Below, piece after piece: positions 27,213 to 35,554 of a stretch of DNA of 64,000 nucleotides (positions are counted from its first letter, which is position 1; the number at the start of each line of letters is the position of its first letter). Origin of the DNA: DASQPA01 sp963757335. Lineage in GTDB: Bacteria; Acidobacteriota; Thermoanaerobaculia; Multivoradales; UBA5704. The position numbers were made by a program, and so were the translations under genes. The notes under the pieces are model-generated. The model did no database searches, had not been told where the DNA came from, and saw only the letters and a program-made list of their open reading frames with translations. The DNA lies in contig CAVWRJ010000002.1 in the NCBI GenBank assembly GCA_963757335.1, positions 434,001 to 498,000 on the forward strand, given 5' to 3'.

Positions 27213-28070
27213 CAGAAACTCGACCGCCTCTAAGATGCACCGCGCGTCGCGCAGGATGCGGAGGTGCCCGAGCTTTTCGGCCCGCCGCAGCTCGGCCCCG
27301 GGCCAGCAGCGGGCGAGCTCGGCGCCCTCCTCGAACGAGGCCTCGCGGTCCTCCGGGTCGTGGAAGACGAGGAGCGGCGCCGTCATCCGGGGCGCGAGGT
27401 CGATCGGCGAGAGCCCGTCGAAGCGGATGTTGAGCCAGCCTTCCGCCTCCTGCAGCATGCGCTCGATGATCTCGTCCGAGAGGCCGGCGCCGTCCCGGAA
27501 GCGCCGCCAGAACGATTCGAACCGGGCCGGCGGAGCGAAGAAGACGACCCGCCCGGCGGCGAGGCCAGAGGAGAGCGCATAGGTGCTCGCCGCGGCGCCG
27601 AAGGAGTGGGCGACCAGCCCATGCACCGGTTTGAAGAGCGCCGCGGCGCTTCTGAGCGCGGCGGCGAAGTGGACGACCGAGGAGACCCGCCCGGCCGACT
27701 CGCCGTGGCCGGGGAGGTCGATCGCCACCGCCCGGAAGTCGGCCGCCACGACCGGGTCGACCAGCGTCGTCATCTGCCCGGAATGCCCGCCCCAGCCGTG
27801 GACGAGGAAGACCGTGGGACCCTCGCCCCAGGCGCGGCCGACGACCCGCTGCCCGCCGACCTCCAGGGCGAAGACCTCGCCCCGCGAGAGCACTGCGCGC
27901 TCCTCGTCCCGCACCCGCGCCCGGGGCGGAGTGAAGAACAGCTTCTGAGCGAACCGCGCCGTGGCGCCCGGAGCGAGCGTGCTCCCCACCCGCATTCCCG
28001 CCCGCAGCCAGGTCGGCACCGGGATGGGGCGCATACGATCGGTCGTGCTTTTCTCTGCGGAAGACTCCAT
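27207..28070 (-). CDS. Alpha/beta hydrolase
   Basis: 287 residues from the ATG at 28070 (MESSAEKSTTDRM). Alpha/beta-hydrolase motifs: VFLVHGWGGHSGQ (oxyanion), AIDLPGHGESAG, nucleophile elbow LVAHSFGAAAS, Asp in VFHDPEDREA and His in KLGHLRIL. The family covers esterases, thioesterases and C-C hydrolases; the substrate cannot be read. It sits directly downstream of the TetR gene (29 nt) and upstream of a CoA ligase, consistent with a small inducible acid-degradation unit. The final codons lie within the palindromic element. Confidence 0.85.
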   Translation of the reverse strand: MESSAEKSTTDRMRPIPVPTWLRAGMRVGSTLAPGATARFAQKLFFTPPRARVRDEERAVLSRGEVFALEVGGQRVVGRAWGEGPTVFLVHGWGGHSGQMTTLVDPVVAADFRAVAIDLPGHGESAGRVSSVVHFAAALRSAAALFKPVHGLVAHSFGAAASTYALSSGLAAGRVVFFAPPARFESFWRRFRDGAGLSDEIIERMLQEAEGWLNIRFDGLSPIDLAPRMTAPLLVFHDPEDREASFEEGAELARCWPGAELRRAEKLGHLRILRDARCILEAVEFLR

Positions 28071-28099
28071 GGATCTCCTCTCGGGATATGCGGCGGACT

Positions 28100-28771
28100 T
28101 CAGGGCTGGCTGCGAACGCTGAGGACTTTGGAGGGGGTGGAGGGGGCGGAGGGGGCGGAGGCGCTGCTGACGCTGGAACCACTGGAAACGCTGCGGGTCA
28201 TGAGGGTCTCGAAGGCGCTCCGCGCCCGCTCCTCGGCGCGCGGATTTTCGAGCAGCTTCGCGACCTGCTGGTAGACCATGCCGATGCCGACCATCTCGTA
28301 GGCGAACTGATCGAGGTCTAAATCGGCACGGAAGTGCCCCTCCTCGACCGCCGTCCGCGCCGCCCGGGCGAGGGTGTCGTACCAGTCGCGCTGGGACTGG
28401 ACGAGCCGGTCTCGGATGGGTCCGGGCCGGTCGTCGTACTCGTGGGTCAAAGCCATGAAGAAGCAGCTGCCCCGGCCGCCATGCCCGTGGATCCACTGAA
28501 GATAGAGGTCGAAGAGCTTGCGCACCCGCGGCTCGCCGCGGGAGATCTTGAGCGCCGGCAGCACGACCTCCTCGATGAAGTCGTCGATCGCCCGCTCCAG
28601 AACCGCGAGCTGCAGCGCCTCCTTCGACTTGAAGTGGGCGAAGAGGCCGCTCTTCGACAGGTTCATCCCCGCCGCCAGAACCCCGAGCGACAACCCCTCC
28701 AGGCCGACCTCGCCGGAGAGGGCCAGGGCCCGCTCGACGATCTCCTGCCGGGTCTGCTCTCCCTTGCTCAC
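28100..28771 (-). CDS. TetR/AcrR-family transcriptional repressor
   Basis: 223 residues from a GTG at 28771. Residues ~1-55 are the TetR HTH (TRQEIVERALALSGEVG then MNLSKSGLFAHFKSKEAL). The ligand domain contains CFFMALTHEYDDRPGP. The last ~30 residues are a Ser/Ala/Pro-rich tail (SVSSASAPSAPSTPSK) encoded by a degenerate repeat at 28125-28200, which should not be structured. A perfect palindrome CGACCGGTCG lies in its own promoter spacer, so autorepression is expected. The hydrolase follows on the same strand. Confidence 0.85.
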   Translation of the reverse strand: MSKGEQTRQEIVERALALSGEVGLEGLSLGVLAAGMNLSKSGLFAHFKSKEALQLAVLERAIDDFIEEVVLPALKISRGEPRVRKLFDLYLQWIHGHGGRGSCFFMALTHEYDDRPGPIRDRLVQSQRDWYDTLARAARTAVEEGHFRADLDLDQFAYEMVGIGMVYQQVAKLLENPRAEERARSAFETLMTRSVSSGSSVSSASAPSAPSTPSKVLSVRSQP

Positions 28772-28777
28772 GAGGAG

Positions 28778-28806
28778 AAAATAGCACGACCGGTCGGTTC
28801 GCGCAA
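28778..28806 (-). promoter_or_regulatory. TetR promoter with operator CGACCGGTCG
   Basis: On the minus strand TTGCGC (28801-28806), 17 nt, TATTTT (28778-28783). The palindrome CGACCGGTCG at 28787-28796 lies in the spacer. The -10 ends 6 nt before the GTG at 28771, so transcription should start on the start codon. Confidence 0.55.
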
Positions 28807-28965
28807 CGACCTCGGGGAGGGCGTTCAGGAACGTGGAACCGCTGCCGGACGGTGGCGTCCGCCTGACGACGGGTAAGACCTACTTCCTCCACCTGCGCGA
28901 CACGGGCAAGGTGCGTCAGGATCGGTCCGGGGAAGATGGTAGACTAGTTATTAAGGATAAATTCC

Positions 28966-29181
28966 GTGCCGAACCCCGTTCACAGCGATCCAGAGATCCT
29001 TACTGGGATGCCTGTTTTCGTCGGTACCCGTGTGCCCTTCCAAACCCTGATGGACTATCTGGAAGAGGGACAGACTCTCGCCGAGTTCCTCGCGGACTTC
29101 CCGACCGTAACCCGAGAGCAGGCGATCGCGGCGCTGGAAGAGGCCAAGGAGGCCGTCCTCGCGCATGCGCGTCCTGCTTGA
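28966..29181 (+). CDS. DUF433 protein, probable antitoxin
   Basis: 71 residues from a GTG preceded by TTAAGGA; the frame extends a few codons upstream without support. It is a typical DUF433: HSDPEILTGMPVFVGTRVP, LMDYLEEGQTLAEFLADFP and TREQAIAALEEAKE, a winged-helix-like DNA-binding domain. DUF433 genes are regularly paired with DUF5615 PIN-like genes as toxin-antitoxin modules, and here the partner overlaps by 17 nt. A TAGACT box at 28940-28945 is a candidate -10. Confidence 0.85.
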   Translation: MPNPVHSDPEILTGMPVFVGTRVPFQTLMDYLEEGQTLAEFLADFPTVTREQAIAALEEAKEAVLAHARPA

Positions 29182-29486
29182 TGAGTGCCTTCCCGAGCGG
29201 CTGACGAGAGAACTCCCTGGCCACCAAGTATGGACCGCCCGGGAGGCAGGATTGGCGGGCAAGAAGAATGGCGAGCTTCTCGACCTCGCCGCTGCGCAAT
29301 TCGATGTCCTGGTCACCCTCGACAGGAGCATGCCTTCCCAGCAGAACATCACCGGGCCGTAGCCTTGGCGTAGTCATACTGAAAGCTCGCTCCAGCAGCT
29401 TCCTTTCGCTCGAACCGCTCCTGCCGGCCTTACGGCAGGTGCTCCCCTTGATCGTAGCCGGACAGGTGTTGCGCCTCGGTTTGTAG
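29165..29486 (+). CDS. DUF5615 PIN-like protein, probable toxin, frameshifted
   Basis: About 107 residues after correction, the usual length of the family. The N-terminal half (MRVLLDECLPERLTRELPGH, then FDVLVTLDRSMPSQQNITG) has the DUF5615 acidic residues. The frame then stops at 29362, while the expected continuation (SLGVVILKARSSSFLSLEPL) lies in another frame to 29486. One extra C around 29357-29358 accounts for this and the total length is 3n+1. As read, the protein loses its last ~40 residues. The upstream DUF433 gene is intact, so either the toxin has decayed while the antitoxin remains, or the base is an assembly error. Confidence 0.8.
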
Positions 29487-29497
29487 CTGGGATTGAG

Positions 29498-30430
29498 ATG
29501 ACCGCGACCGACGAGCTTCGACCGCACCTCATCCTGCCGGTGGGCACCCAGGTCGTCAGCGCCGTCGAGATCCGCGACTCCCGCGGTCACCTCCTCTGCC
29601 CCGCGGGGGCCGTGGGCGTGATCGTCAAGGCACCGGCGGACGGTACGCACGCCTACCGGGTGCGGCTCCCCTCCGGACAGGAGGTCTCGCTCGCTCGCCG
29701 GGCTTTGAGCGTCCGCAAGCATGTCCAGCGGGAGGGGCTCGCCGAGGCGGCGCGCCCGGCGGAGGAGCTCTGGCAGCACATCGTCTTCCGCTGTGTCGTC
29801 GGCTCGCAGGCCTACGGTCTGGCCCAGGAGGGATCGGACGTCGATCGCCGCGGCTTCTACCTGCCTCCGGCCGACCTCCACTGGTCGATCTTCGGCGTGC
29901 CGGAACAGCTCGACGACCCGGCGACGGAGGAGAGCTACTGGGAGGTCCAGAAGTTCCTCACCATGGCCCTCAAGGCGAACCCCAATGTCATCGAATGCCT
30001 CTACAGCCCGCGGGTCGAGACCAGCACGCCGCTGGTCGACGAGCTCCTCGCCAACCGCTCGCGGCTCCTCTCCAGGATGATCTATCAGACCTACAACGGC
30101 TACGTGCTGTCGCAGTTCAAGAAGCTGGAGCAGGACCTGCGGACGAAGGGCACCCTCAAGTGGAAGCATGCGATGCACCTGATCCGGATGCTCCTCGCCG
30201 GGATCGCGGGCATGGAGCAAGGGGAGATCCCCGTCGAGGTAGCGGGAGAGCAGCGCGAGCTCCTCCTCTCCATTCGGCGCGGCGAGGTGCCCTGGACCGA
30301 GGTCGACGCTCTGCGTCTCGACCTCCATCGCCGGTTCGACCGCGCCCAGGGCTCGACCCGGCTCCCCGAGCATCCGGACTACGCCTGGGCCAACGCCTGG
30401 CTCCTCCGCGCCCGGCGGAGCGCCCTCTAG
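29498..30430 (+). CDS. RlaP-like predicted nucleotidyltransferase
   Basis: 310 residues. The central region has the nucleotidyltransferase signature VVGSQAYGLAQEGSDVDRRG, with G-S and D-x-D/R metal-site residues, followed by YWEVQKFLTMALKANPNVIE and KKLEQDLRTKGTLKWKHAMH, as in the RlaP (RNA ligase-associated, PF10127) family. The N-terminal ~90 residues are a small beta domain (LPVGTQVVSAVEI) not typical of the short RlaP proteins. Relatives occur beside RNA ligase or RNA-repair genes, but no ligase is adjacent here. It follows the DUF433/DUF5615 pair by 11 nt. Confidence 0.8.
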   Translation: MTATDELRPHLILPVGTQVVSAVEIRDSRGHLLCPAGAVGVIVKAPADGTHAYRVRLPSGQEVSLARRALSVRKHVQREGLAEAARPAEELWQHIVFRCVVGSQAYGLAQEGSDVDRRGFYLPPADLHWSIFGVPEQLDDPATEESYWEVQKFLTMALKANPNVIECLYSPRVETSTPLVDELLANRSRLLSRMIYQTYNGYVLSQFKKLEQDLRTKGTLKWKHAMHLIRMLLAGIAGMEQGEIPVEVAGEQRELLLSIRRGEVPWTEVDALRLDLHRRFDRAQGSTRLPEHPDYAWANAWLLRARRSAL

Positions 30431-30494
30431 GCTCGGCTTGCAGTTGGACCTTCATCGCCCGTCAGAGAGGCCTCCGCTCCAGGTCAGTGCCGGA

Positions 30495-30516
30495 CGGCAG
30501 AGCACCGACTCTGCCG
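30495..30516. terminator. Hairpin between convergent genes
   Basis: CGGCAGAG (30495-30502) pairs perfectly with CTCTGCCG (30509-30516) over a 6-nt loop. It lies in the 117-nt gap between the convergent RlaP-like gene and the small hypothetical gene. There is no T-tract, so intrinsic termination is uncertain. Confidence 0.4.
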
Positions 30517-30547
30517 CCCGGCCTTCTGGAGCTGCCGCACTGGCGGA

Positions 30548-30880
30548 TTAGACGCGCTCGTCGAAGTGGAGGGTCGCGCCTTCGGGCAGCTTCGCCTGAA
30601 GGGCCGCCACGGTCTGCCGGAGCCCAGCCTCGAGCCCCTTGTGCAACTCGGGGCTCTTGCGCGCCAGAGCCGCGACCGTGGCGAGGGCCCGCAGCTCGCT
30701 ACCCCATTCGGCAGCCTTCCCGTCGACGGTCACCCAGTTGATGACCTCGCCGAAGTCCCCGGTGTCCGAGACTCTCTGCCCGCCCTCGACAGGCCCGGGG
30801 CCGAGCCACCACCAAGGGTTGTAGATCACCGGGATCTCGATGCAGAACCTGCGGCCATGGATAGTGAAACAGATGCGCAT
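30548..30880 (-). CDS. Hypothetical protein
   Basis: 110 residues from the ATG at 30880, which has a good GGAGG 8 nt upstream; the longer frame from 30925 lacks one. The N-terminus MRICFTIHGRRFCIEIP is followed by NPWWWLGPGP, then a helical half (LRALATVAALARKSPELHKG and LRQTVAALQAKLP). It has no signal peptide or known domain. It lies alone between a convergent and a same-strand gene, 120 nt from PabB-PabC. I do not recognise it. Confidence 0.65.
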   Translation of the reverse strand: MRICFTIHGRRFCIEIPVIYNPWWWLGPGPVEGGQRVSDTGDFGEVINWVTVDGKAAEWGSELRALATVAALARKSPELHKGLEAGLRQTVAALQAKLPEGATLHFDERV

Positions 30881-31000
30881 TGGGGGAAGCCTCCGATCGA
30901 TGGTCACGAGTGTCTTCGTGAGCATCTACTCCTTCAGGCGCCCCTGAGCGGCAGAAGTTACGCTAGAGTTGAAAGAGGCAAGCCCGAAGCGCCGCCAGCT

Positions 31001-32794
31001 CTAGCCCACCAGGACCGCCCGCCGCCACCGCCGCACCGAGTTGACGAGCCAGATCGCCTCGGCGCGCCGCAGGTCGACGGGCGTCAGCACCCGCTCGGCG
31101 ACCTCCCCGCGCCGGAGGAGCTCGGCGCGAAAGACGCCGGGGAGGAGGCCGCAGGCGAGCGGCGGTGTGAGGCGCTCGCCGGAGATCTTGACGACGACGT
31201 TCGCGATCGTCGACTCGGTGACCTCGCCGCGCTCGTTGACGAGCAGCACGTCACCGCAGTCCGGCCGCTCGGCCGCTCGCCGCTCGTAGATCTCCCGCCG
31301 GGTGGTCTTGTGGTAGAGCAACGGCTCCCCGCTGTTCACGGCTTCGCTGGCGAGAGCGACCCGGACGGGCTCTTCAGAGACCGGGAGCGGAGAGACCTCC
31401 ACGGACACGTCGCCCTGCCGGGTGAGGAGTAGCCGGACGCGCCGAGGGCCGGCGAGCAGGGAGGACACTCCGTCCGCGAGCCGCCGCTCGACCGCCTCCC
31501 GATCGTAGCGAAAGCCGAAATAGCGGGCGGACTCCCCCAGTCGGTCGAGATGTCCGCCGAGGAGGAAGAAGCCGCCTTCCGGTTCCCAGAGCAGGGTTTC
31601 CAGCAGGTGGAAGTCGTTGGGGGCACGGCGGGCGAACTCGGCCTTGGACAGGCACTCGCGGTACTCGGCAGCGGCGTCCGAGTCGTAGGTGATGCCACTC
31701 CCGACCCCCAGCTCCGCCGTCCCCGCCCGGCGGTCGATCACCAGGGTACGGATGGCGACGTTGAAAATCGCCTCGCCGGGCGAGACGAAGCCGACCGCGC
31801 CGGTATAGACGCCGCGGGGCGAGTCCTCCAGCTCCGCGATGAGCCGCGACGTGCGGATTTTCGGCGCCCCGGTGATCGAGCCGGAGGGGAAGAGCGCGCC
31901 GAAGAGATCCGAGAGCCGGATGCCGGGCCGGGTCCGGGCGCGGATCGTGGAGGTCATCTGGTGCACCGTCTCGTAGCGCTCCACCGCGAAGAGCCGCGGC
32001 ACGTCGACGCTCCCGGGGACCGCCACCCGGCCGGCGTCGCTCCGCAACAGATCGACGATCATCACGTTCTCCGCCCGGTCCTTGGCCGACGCCAGGAGCT
32101 CGGCGGCGAGCGCGTCGTCCTCGGCCGGCCAGCGCCCGCGGGGACGGGTGCCCTTCATGGGCCGGAGCGTGAGGGCATCCCCCTCCCAGCGGAAGAACAG
32201 CTCGGGGGAGATGGAGAGGATGGAGACCGCGCCGAAACGCAGGTGCGCGGAGTACGCCGCCCGCTGCGCCAGGACGAGCCGGGCGTACGCTGCCGCGTCG
32301 TCGCCAGCGAAAGCGGCCCGCAGGCGGAAGGTGTGGTTCACCTGATAGGTGTCGCCAGCGGCGATCCACTCCCGGATGCGGTGGACCGCCTCGGCGTAGC
32401 GTTCTTCCGTGACCGAGGGGGTCCACGCGCCGAGCGAGAATTCTCCCGCCGCCTCCTCGACCGACGGGGGACGGCCTTCGATGCGGTCCCGGAAGAGGGC
32501 GAAGCGGAGGAGCGGGAGAGTGCCGTCCAATTCGCCAACGCTGCCAACGCCACGAACCCCGCGAACGCTGAGAGCGGGATCGAAAGCGGGAGCCGCCTCG
32601 TAGGCCACGAACCCCGCCGCGTGAAGCCCCTCGGCGACCGCCCCCTCCACCGCCTGGAGAGCGGGGAGGACCTCCGCCAACTTCCACGCCTCGACGACGG
32701 ATGCGAGCCGCCGAAAGACGAACGAGCGCCCCTCTCCGTGGGGACCGAGGGCGTCGAAGCGGGCGAGATCGGCGAGCGGCGGGGTTTCGGGCAC
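31001..32794 (-). CDS. pabB: PabB-PabC fusion: aminodeoxychorismate synthase I / aminodeoxychorismate lyase
   Basis: 597 residues. Residues ~125-380 are the chorismate-binding domain (MKGTRPRGRWPAEDDALAAE, DLLRSDAGRVAVPGS, FPSGSITGAPKIR and GVYTGAVGFVSP). Residues ~395-597 are a class-IV PLP aminotransferase domain with HKTTRREIYERR and NERGEVTESTIANVVV. Together they convert chorismate plus glutamine-derived ammonia to p-aminobenzoate for folate. The glutaminase subunit PabA is not in the window. The N-terminal ~120 residues are reduced and contain a repeat-encoded VRGVRGVGSVGE (32525-32575). It appears complete and cytoplasmic. Confidence 0.92.
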   Translation of the reverse strand: MPETPPLADLARFDALGPHGEGRSFVFRRLASVVEAWKLAEVLPALQAVEGAVAEGLHAAGFVAYEAAPAFDPALSVRGVRGVGSVGELDGTLPLLRFALFRDRIEGRPPSVEEAAGEFSLGAWTPSVTEERYAEAVHRIREWIAAGDTYQVNHTFRLRAAFAGDDAAAYARLVLAQRAAYSAHLRFGAVSILSISPELFFRWEGDALTLRPMKGTRPRGRWPAEDDALAAELLASAKDRAENVMIVDLLRSDAGRVAVPGSVDVPRLFAVERYETVHQMTSTIRARTRPGIRLSDLFGALFPSGSITGAPKIRTSRLIAELEDSPRGVYTGAVGFVSPGEAIFNVAIRTLVIDRRAGTAELGVGSGITYDSDAAAEYRECLSKAEFARRAPNDFHLLETLLWEPEGGFFLLGGHLDRLGESARYFGFRYDREAVERRLADGVSSLLAGPRRVRLLLTRQGDVSVEVSPLPVSEEPVRVALASEAVNSGEPLLYHKTTRREIYERRAAERPDCGDVLLVNERGEVTESTIANVVVKISGERLTPPLACGLLPGVFRAELLRRGEVAERVLTPVDLRRAEAIWLVNSVRRWRRAVLVG

Positions 32795-32862
32795 CGGGAG
32801 ATCGTAACCCGCTCTCCCGTCCTCTGGCCGGCAGCCCCCTCTTCGCTAGGGCCCGTGCGGCA

Positions 32863-33240
32863 TCAGCGCGTCACGGTCAGCACCAGCGAACCAGCCGAGG
32901 AGGAGAGCTCCATCCGGTTGGGCGTGGTGAACATCCCCTGGTAGGTCACGTTGCCGCCCGGCCGACGGATCGTGAACTGGATGCTCCGATCGGTGAACTC
33001 GCCGGAGAACTGATTCTGGGTGCCGTTCGAGTTGATGCCGTTCTCATTGCCGTCGAAGGTCGAGTGCCTGACTTGTTCCTGCTGCGGCAGGAAGAAGAGC
33101 TGGTGCTGGGGGTTCGCGGCGTCGAGCCAGGCATTGCTAAGGTCGGGGATGAACACCGAGTCGGTCGGGCTACCGCCGCCGCCGCCGCTACAGCCGCAGA
33201 GCAGGAGGAGGAGCGCGATCCCGAGAAAAATGCGTGCCAT
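32863..33240 (-). CDS. Small hypothetical lipoprotein
   Basis: 125 residues from the ATG at 33240. The signal peptide ends in a lipobox (LLLLCGCSGGGGGS), so it should be lipid-anchored with a glycine linker. The mature part has an NLSNAWLDAANPQHQ-like helix then beta-rich FTDRSIQFTIRRPGG and NVTYQGMFTTPNRMEL, resembling small lipocalin-like or beta-sandwich lipoproteins. I do not recognise the family. It precedes PabB-PabC on the same strand with a 68-nt gap, but a functional link is unlikely. Confidence 0.75.
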   Translation of the reverse strand: MARIFLGIALLLLLCGCSGGGGGSPTDSVFIPDLSNAWLDAANPQHQLFFLPQQEQVRHSTFDGNENGINSNGTQNQFSGEFTDRSIQFTIRRPGGNVTYQGMFTTPNRMELSSSAGSLVLTVTR

Positions 33241-33370
33241 GGGAGTCTCCGGGTCGCGCTCGAAGCTCGCCGGGAAATCCGGCGGCGATCGCACGACCGA
33301 CCGGCGAGAGCCGGTATCGATCTTGAGGCGATCGCACTCGCGCGAACGTTACAAGAAGCCGGCACGGGAC

Positions 33371-34396
33371 TCAGAACTCGGCGAGCGACCCTTTGAGCTC
33401 GGCGAGAAAGCTTCCGACCCGCGTCCGGAGATCGGCGAGCCGGGGTGCCACCTGGCCGGTGATCGCCGTGGTCAGGCCGGCCACACGCTCGGCCGCCGCC
33501 TGGCGCTCCCGCGTGCCACGAATCTGGCCCTGGTTGATCTGATTGAGGAGCCCGACCACGTCGTTCAGGCGGTAGATGCCGCTGCGGTGGAGATCGAGGG
33601 CAGCGTCGAGGAGACGCTGGTAGTCCGCCGCCTCCCGCTCGCCCCAGTAGGAGAGAACGATCGCCTGGTAGGCCTCGTTCTGTTCCTGCATCTCTTTGAA
33701 TACCTCGTCGTAGTCGTGCACCACCGCGACCAACTGCTGCTCGGCGGCGATCCACCCCACAGCCTCACGGGCGTGGGCTTGGAATCGATCGACCACCTCT
33801 TGACTCCGATTGAGAAACTTGAGGAAGACCGCAGTGACCCGGGTGTACTCCTGAATCTGACCCTGCTTCTTGACCAGCAGCCGGGCGAATTCGCTGTTCG
33901 CCTCGCCGGCCTTTTCGGTCTGGGCGCGGACGGATTCGAGCCAGGTTTGGAAGCGGGCGTTGAGCTGTTGTGGGGAGAGCCCCTCAGTGTCGCGCCGGAG
34001 CCCGCTCGCCCGGATCAAGCCGCGCAGCTCCCCGGTCGACTTCCACCGTGGGGAGTCCTTCTCGACCAGGGTGACGGTGACCGACTCGTGGGAATCCGGA
34101 CGTTTGAGCGTGGTCCGGCCGTCGGGTGGGTAGAAGATCAGACACTTTGGATGATGGGAGAGGAGAAGCCGGGCCTCGTCGCCCGGCAGCCCGGGGGCGG
34201 GGCAGACGAAGTTGCCGCTGTCGGTCGTCGTGCAGGGTCCGCCCTTGTCCACCACCAGCTCGACGTGGGCGATCTCGCAGGCGTCCGCGGTCTCCAGGTG
34301 GCCGACGATCGGGGTCACCTGGGCGCCCGCGCCCCGGATGGCGACGGAGAGCCCCACGGCGATGGCGAGAGCGGAGAGAGGGGCGCTCACGGTCAC
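33371..34396 (-). CDS. Secreted helical hypothetical protein
   Basis: 341 residues from a GTG at 34396, in a GTGA overlap with the stop of the upstream gene. A signal peptide (LSALAIAVGLSVAIRGAGA) precedes a beta-like domain with paired Cys (TADACEIAHVEL, GGPCTTTDSGNFVCPAPG). From about residue 150 the protein is long amphipathic helices (ARLLVKKQGQIQEYTRV, EVFKEMQEQNEAYQAIV), perhaps a coiled coil. It is translationally coupled to the preceding membrane protein, which carries a similar beta domain, so the two probably form an envelope complex. The family is not recognised. Confidence 0.75.
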   Translation of the reverse strand: MTVSAPLSALAIAVGLSVAIRGAGAQVTPIVGHLETADACEIAHVELVVDKGGPCTTTDSGNFVCPAPGLPGDEARLLLSHHPKCLIFYPPDGRTTLKRPDSHESVTVTLVEKDSPRWKSTGELRGLIRASGLRRDTEGLSPQQLNARFQTWLESVRAQTEKAGEANSEFARLLVKKQGQIQEYTRVTAVFLKFLNRSQEVVDRFQAHAREAVGWIAAEQQLVAVVHDYDEVFKEMQEQNEAYQAIVLSYWGEREAADYQRLLDAALDLHRSGIYRLNDVVGLLNQINQGQIRGTRERQAAAERVAGLTTAITGQVAPRLADLRTRVGSFLAELKGSLAEF

Positions 34397-35238
34397 TCCT
34401 CGGCCTTGAAGGAAATCGTCCACGGCCCAGGCAGGAGCTCGAAATCGTTGAAGCCGATCCGGCCGTCGTGGACGACGATCAGCCGGAGGCGCTCCGCTGA
34501 CCCCGGTGGCACCGCGAGCCGAAAATTTCCCGACACATCGCTCGTACCCAACGCCAGGCCGTTCTCCAGATTGAGCGAGGCTCCGGCCAGGGGCCGGCCC
34601 CCCGTGAGGACGGTGCCGGAGACGAGGAGGGGCTCGACCTTCACCGGCACCTTTTCGAGGTCGAGGCGGAGATTGCCGTCCGCCGGCAGAACCTGGGAGG
34701 GACGGGCCTTCGCCTGGTAGCCCGGCACCTCGGGCTCGACCTCGATCGGCCGGCCGCGGGTCTCCGCGGGGATCTCCGGAAAATAGGCGACCCCATCGGC
34801 GTCGATGGGAGCGACGCGCGTCGCCTGGCCCGCGATCAGCCGGACCTTCCCCTGACGGACCACCTCGCCCGCACCATCGGGACCATACACTCGAACGACG
34901 AGTTGCAGGGTCGCGGCGGGACGGCCGAAAACGAGACCGCCCAAGACCACCCCCGCAAAGACGACGACGGGCCCACCGAGCCGCAGAGCGCCGAACCAGA
35001 GCTTCCCTTCATAGCGCGCGAGGGAGCGCATCGCGCCGGAGAGGAAGCCCGCCGCGCCCAGACCCAGGGGCACGAGCACCAGGTAGACGAGGTAGCCGGT
35101 CAGGCCGTACTGCGCGAGGCGAGGGGCGAAGGTGAGAAGGAGGAGGGCGACGCCGAGGCAGGCCGCAAAGCATAGCCAGTAGACCGTAAGCCAGGTCCGG
35201 GGAGCTACCTTCTCGTCGGCAGGTCGGCGACGCTGCAT
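34393..35238 (-). CDS. Membrane protein with C-terminal beta-sandwich domain
   Basis: 281 residues. Three hydrophobic segments lie in the first ~110 residues (LTVYWLCFAACLGVALLLL; GYLVYLVLVPLGLGAAGFL; VVFAGVVLGGLVFG). The remainder is beta-rich and includes a carboxypeptidase-regulatory-like unit (VSGTVLTGGRPLAGASLN then LGTSDVSGNFRLAVPP). It is likely anchored in the inner membrane with the sandwich in the periplasm. Its last base pairs overlap the start of the secreted helical protein. Function unknown. Confidence 0.75.
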   Translation of the reverse strand: MQRRRPADEKVAPRTWLTVYWLCFAACLGVALLLLTFAPRLAQYGLTGYLVYLVLVPLGLGAAGFLSGAMRSLARYEGKLWFGALRLGGPVVVFAGVVLGGLVFGRPAATLQLVVRVYGPDGAGEVVRQGKVRLIAGQATRVAPIDADGVAYFPEIPAETRGRPIEVEPEVPGYQAKARPSQVLPADGNLRLDLEKVPVKVEPLLVSGTVLTGGRPLAGASLNLENGLALGTSDVSGNFRLAVPPGSAERLRLIVVHDGRIGFNDFELLPGPWTISFKAEE

Positions 35239-35401
35239 GAGGCTCCTCTCGGGGTCAGGCCCTCCGCGTTGCGCGGCTGCCTTCAGGAGGAATGGGCGCG
35301 CGAGGGCCGGCTGGCCTTACGACGGCAGCGCCGAGCCGGCGGCGAACCGGACGCCTAAATCCCATCTCCGGCGTGACCATACCTGCCGCCCATCTTGAGC
35401 C

Positions 35402-35430
35402 TTGCAACTGGAACCGCCGAGAGGTACAGT
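35402..35430 (+). promoter_or_regulatory. Promoter upstream of the halogenase-like gene
   Basis: TTGCAA (35402-35407), 17 nt, TACAGT (35425-35430). The predicted leader is about 118 nt and includes a small hairpin CTCTT/AAGAG. The rest of the gap 35239-35554 shows no gene. Confidence 0.45.
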
Positions 35431-35554
35431 CTACTCTTCTAAGAGCCTGTAGACAATCTGAAGGACCATCCCCGTGCCGCGTTGCGTCGCGCCAGCGTTC
35501 GTGCGCTTCCGTGCGTTTCGGTCGGGCAGATGACAACTAAGAGAGGAGAACGGG

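Noticed and set aside
28833..29204. 123-codon frame upstream of and overlapping DUF433
   Set aside because: Most of it overlaps the better-supported DUF433 gene; the first 40 codons resemble nothing known.
35255..35536. 93-codon minus-strand frame in the gap before the halogenase
   Set aside because: No ribosome site or motif; it overlaps the promoter-like elements of the halogenase gene.
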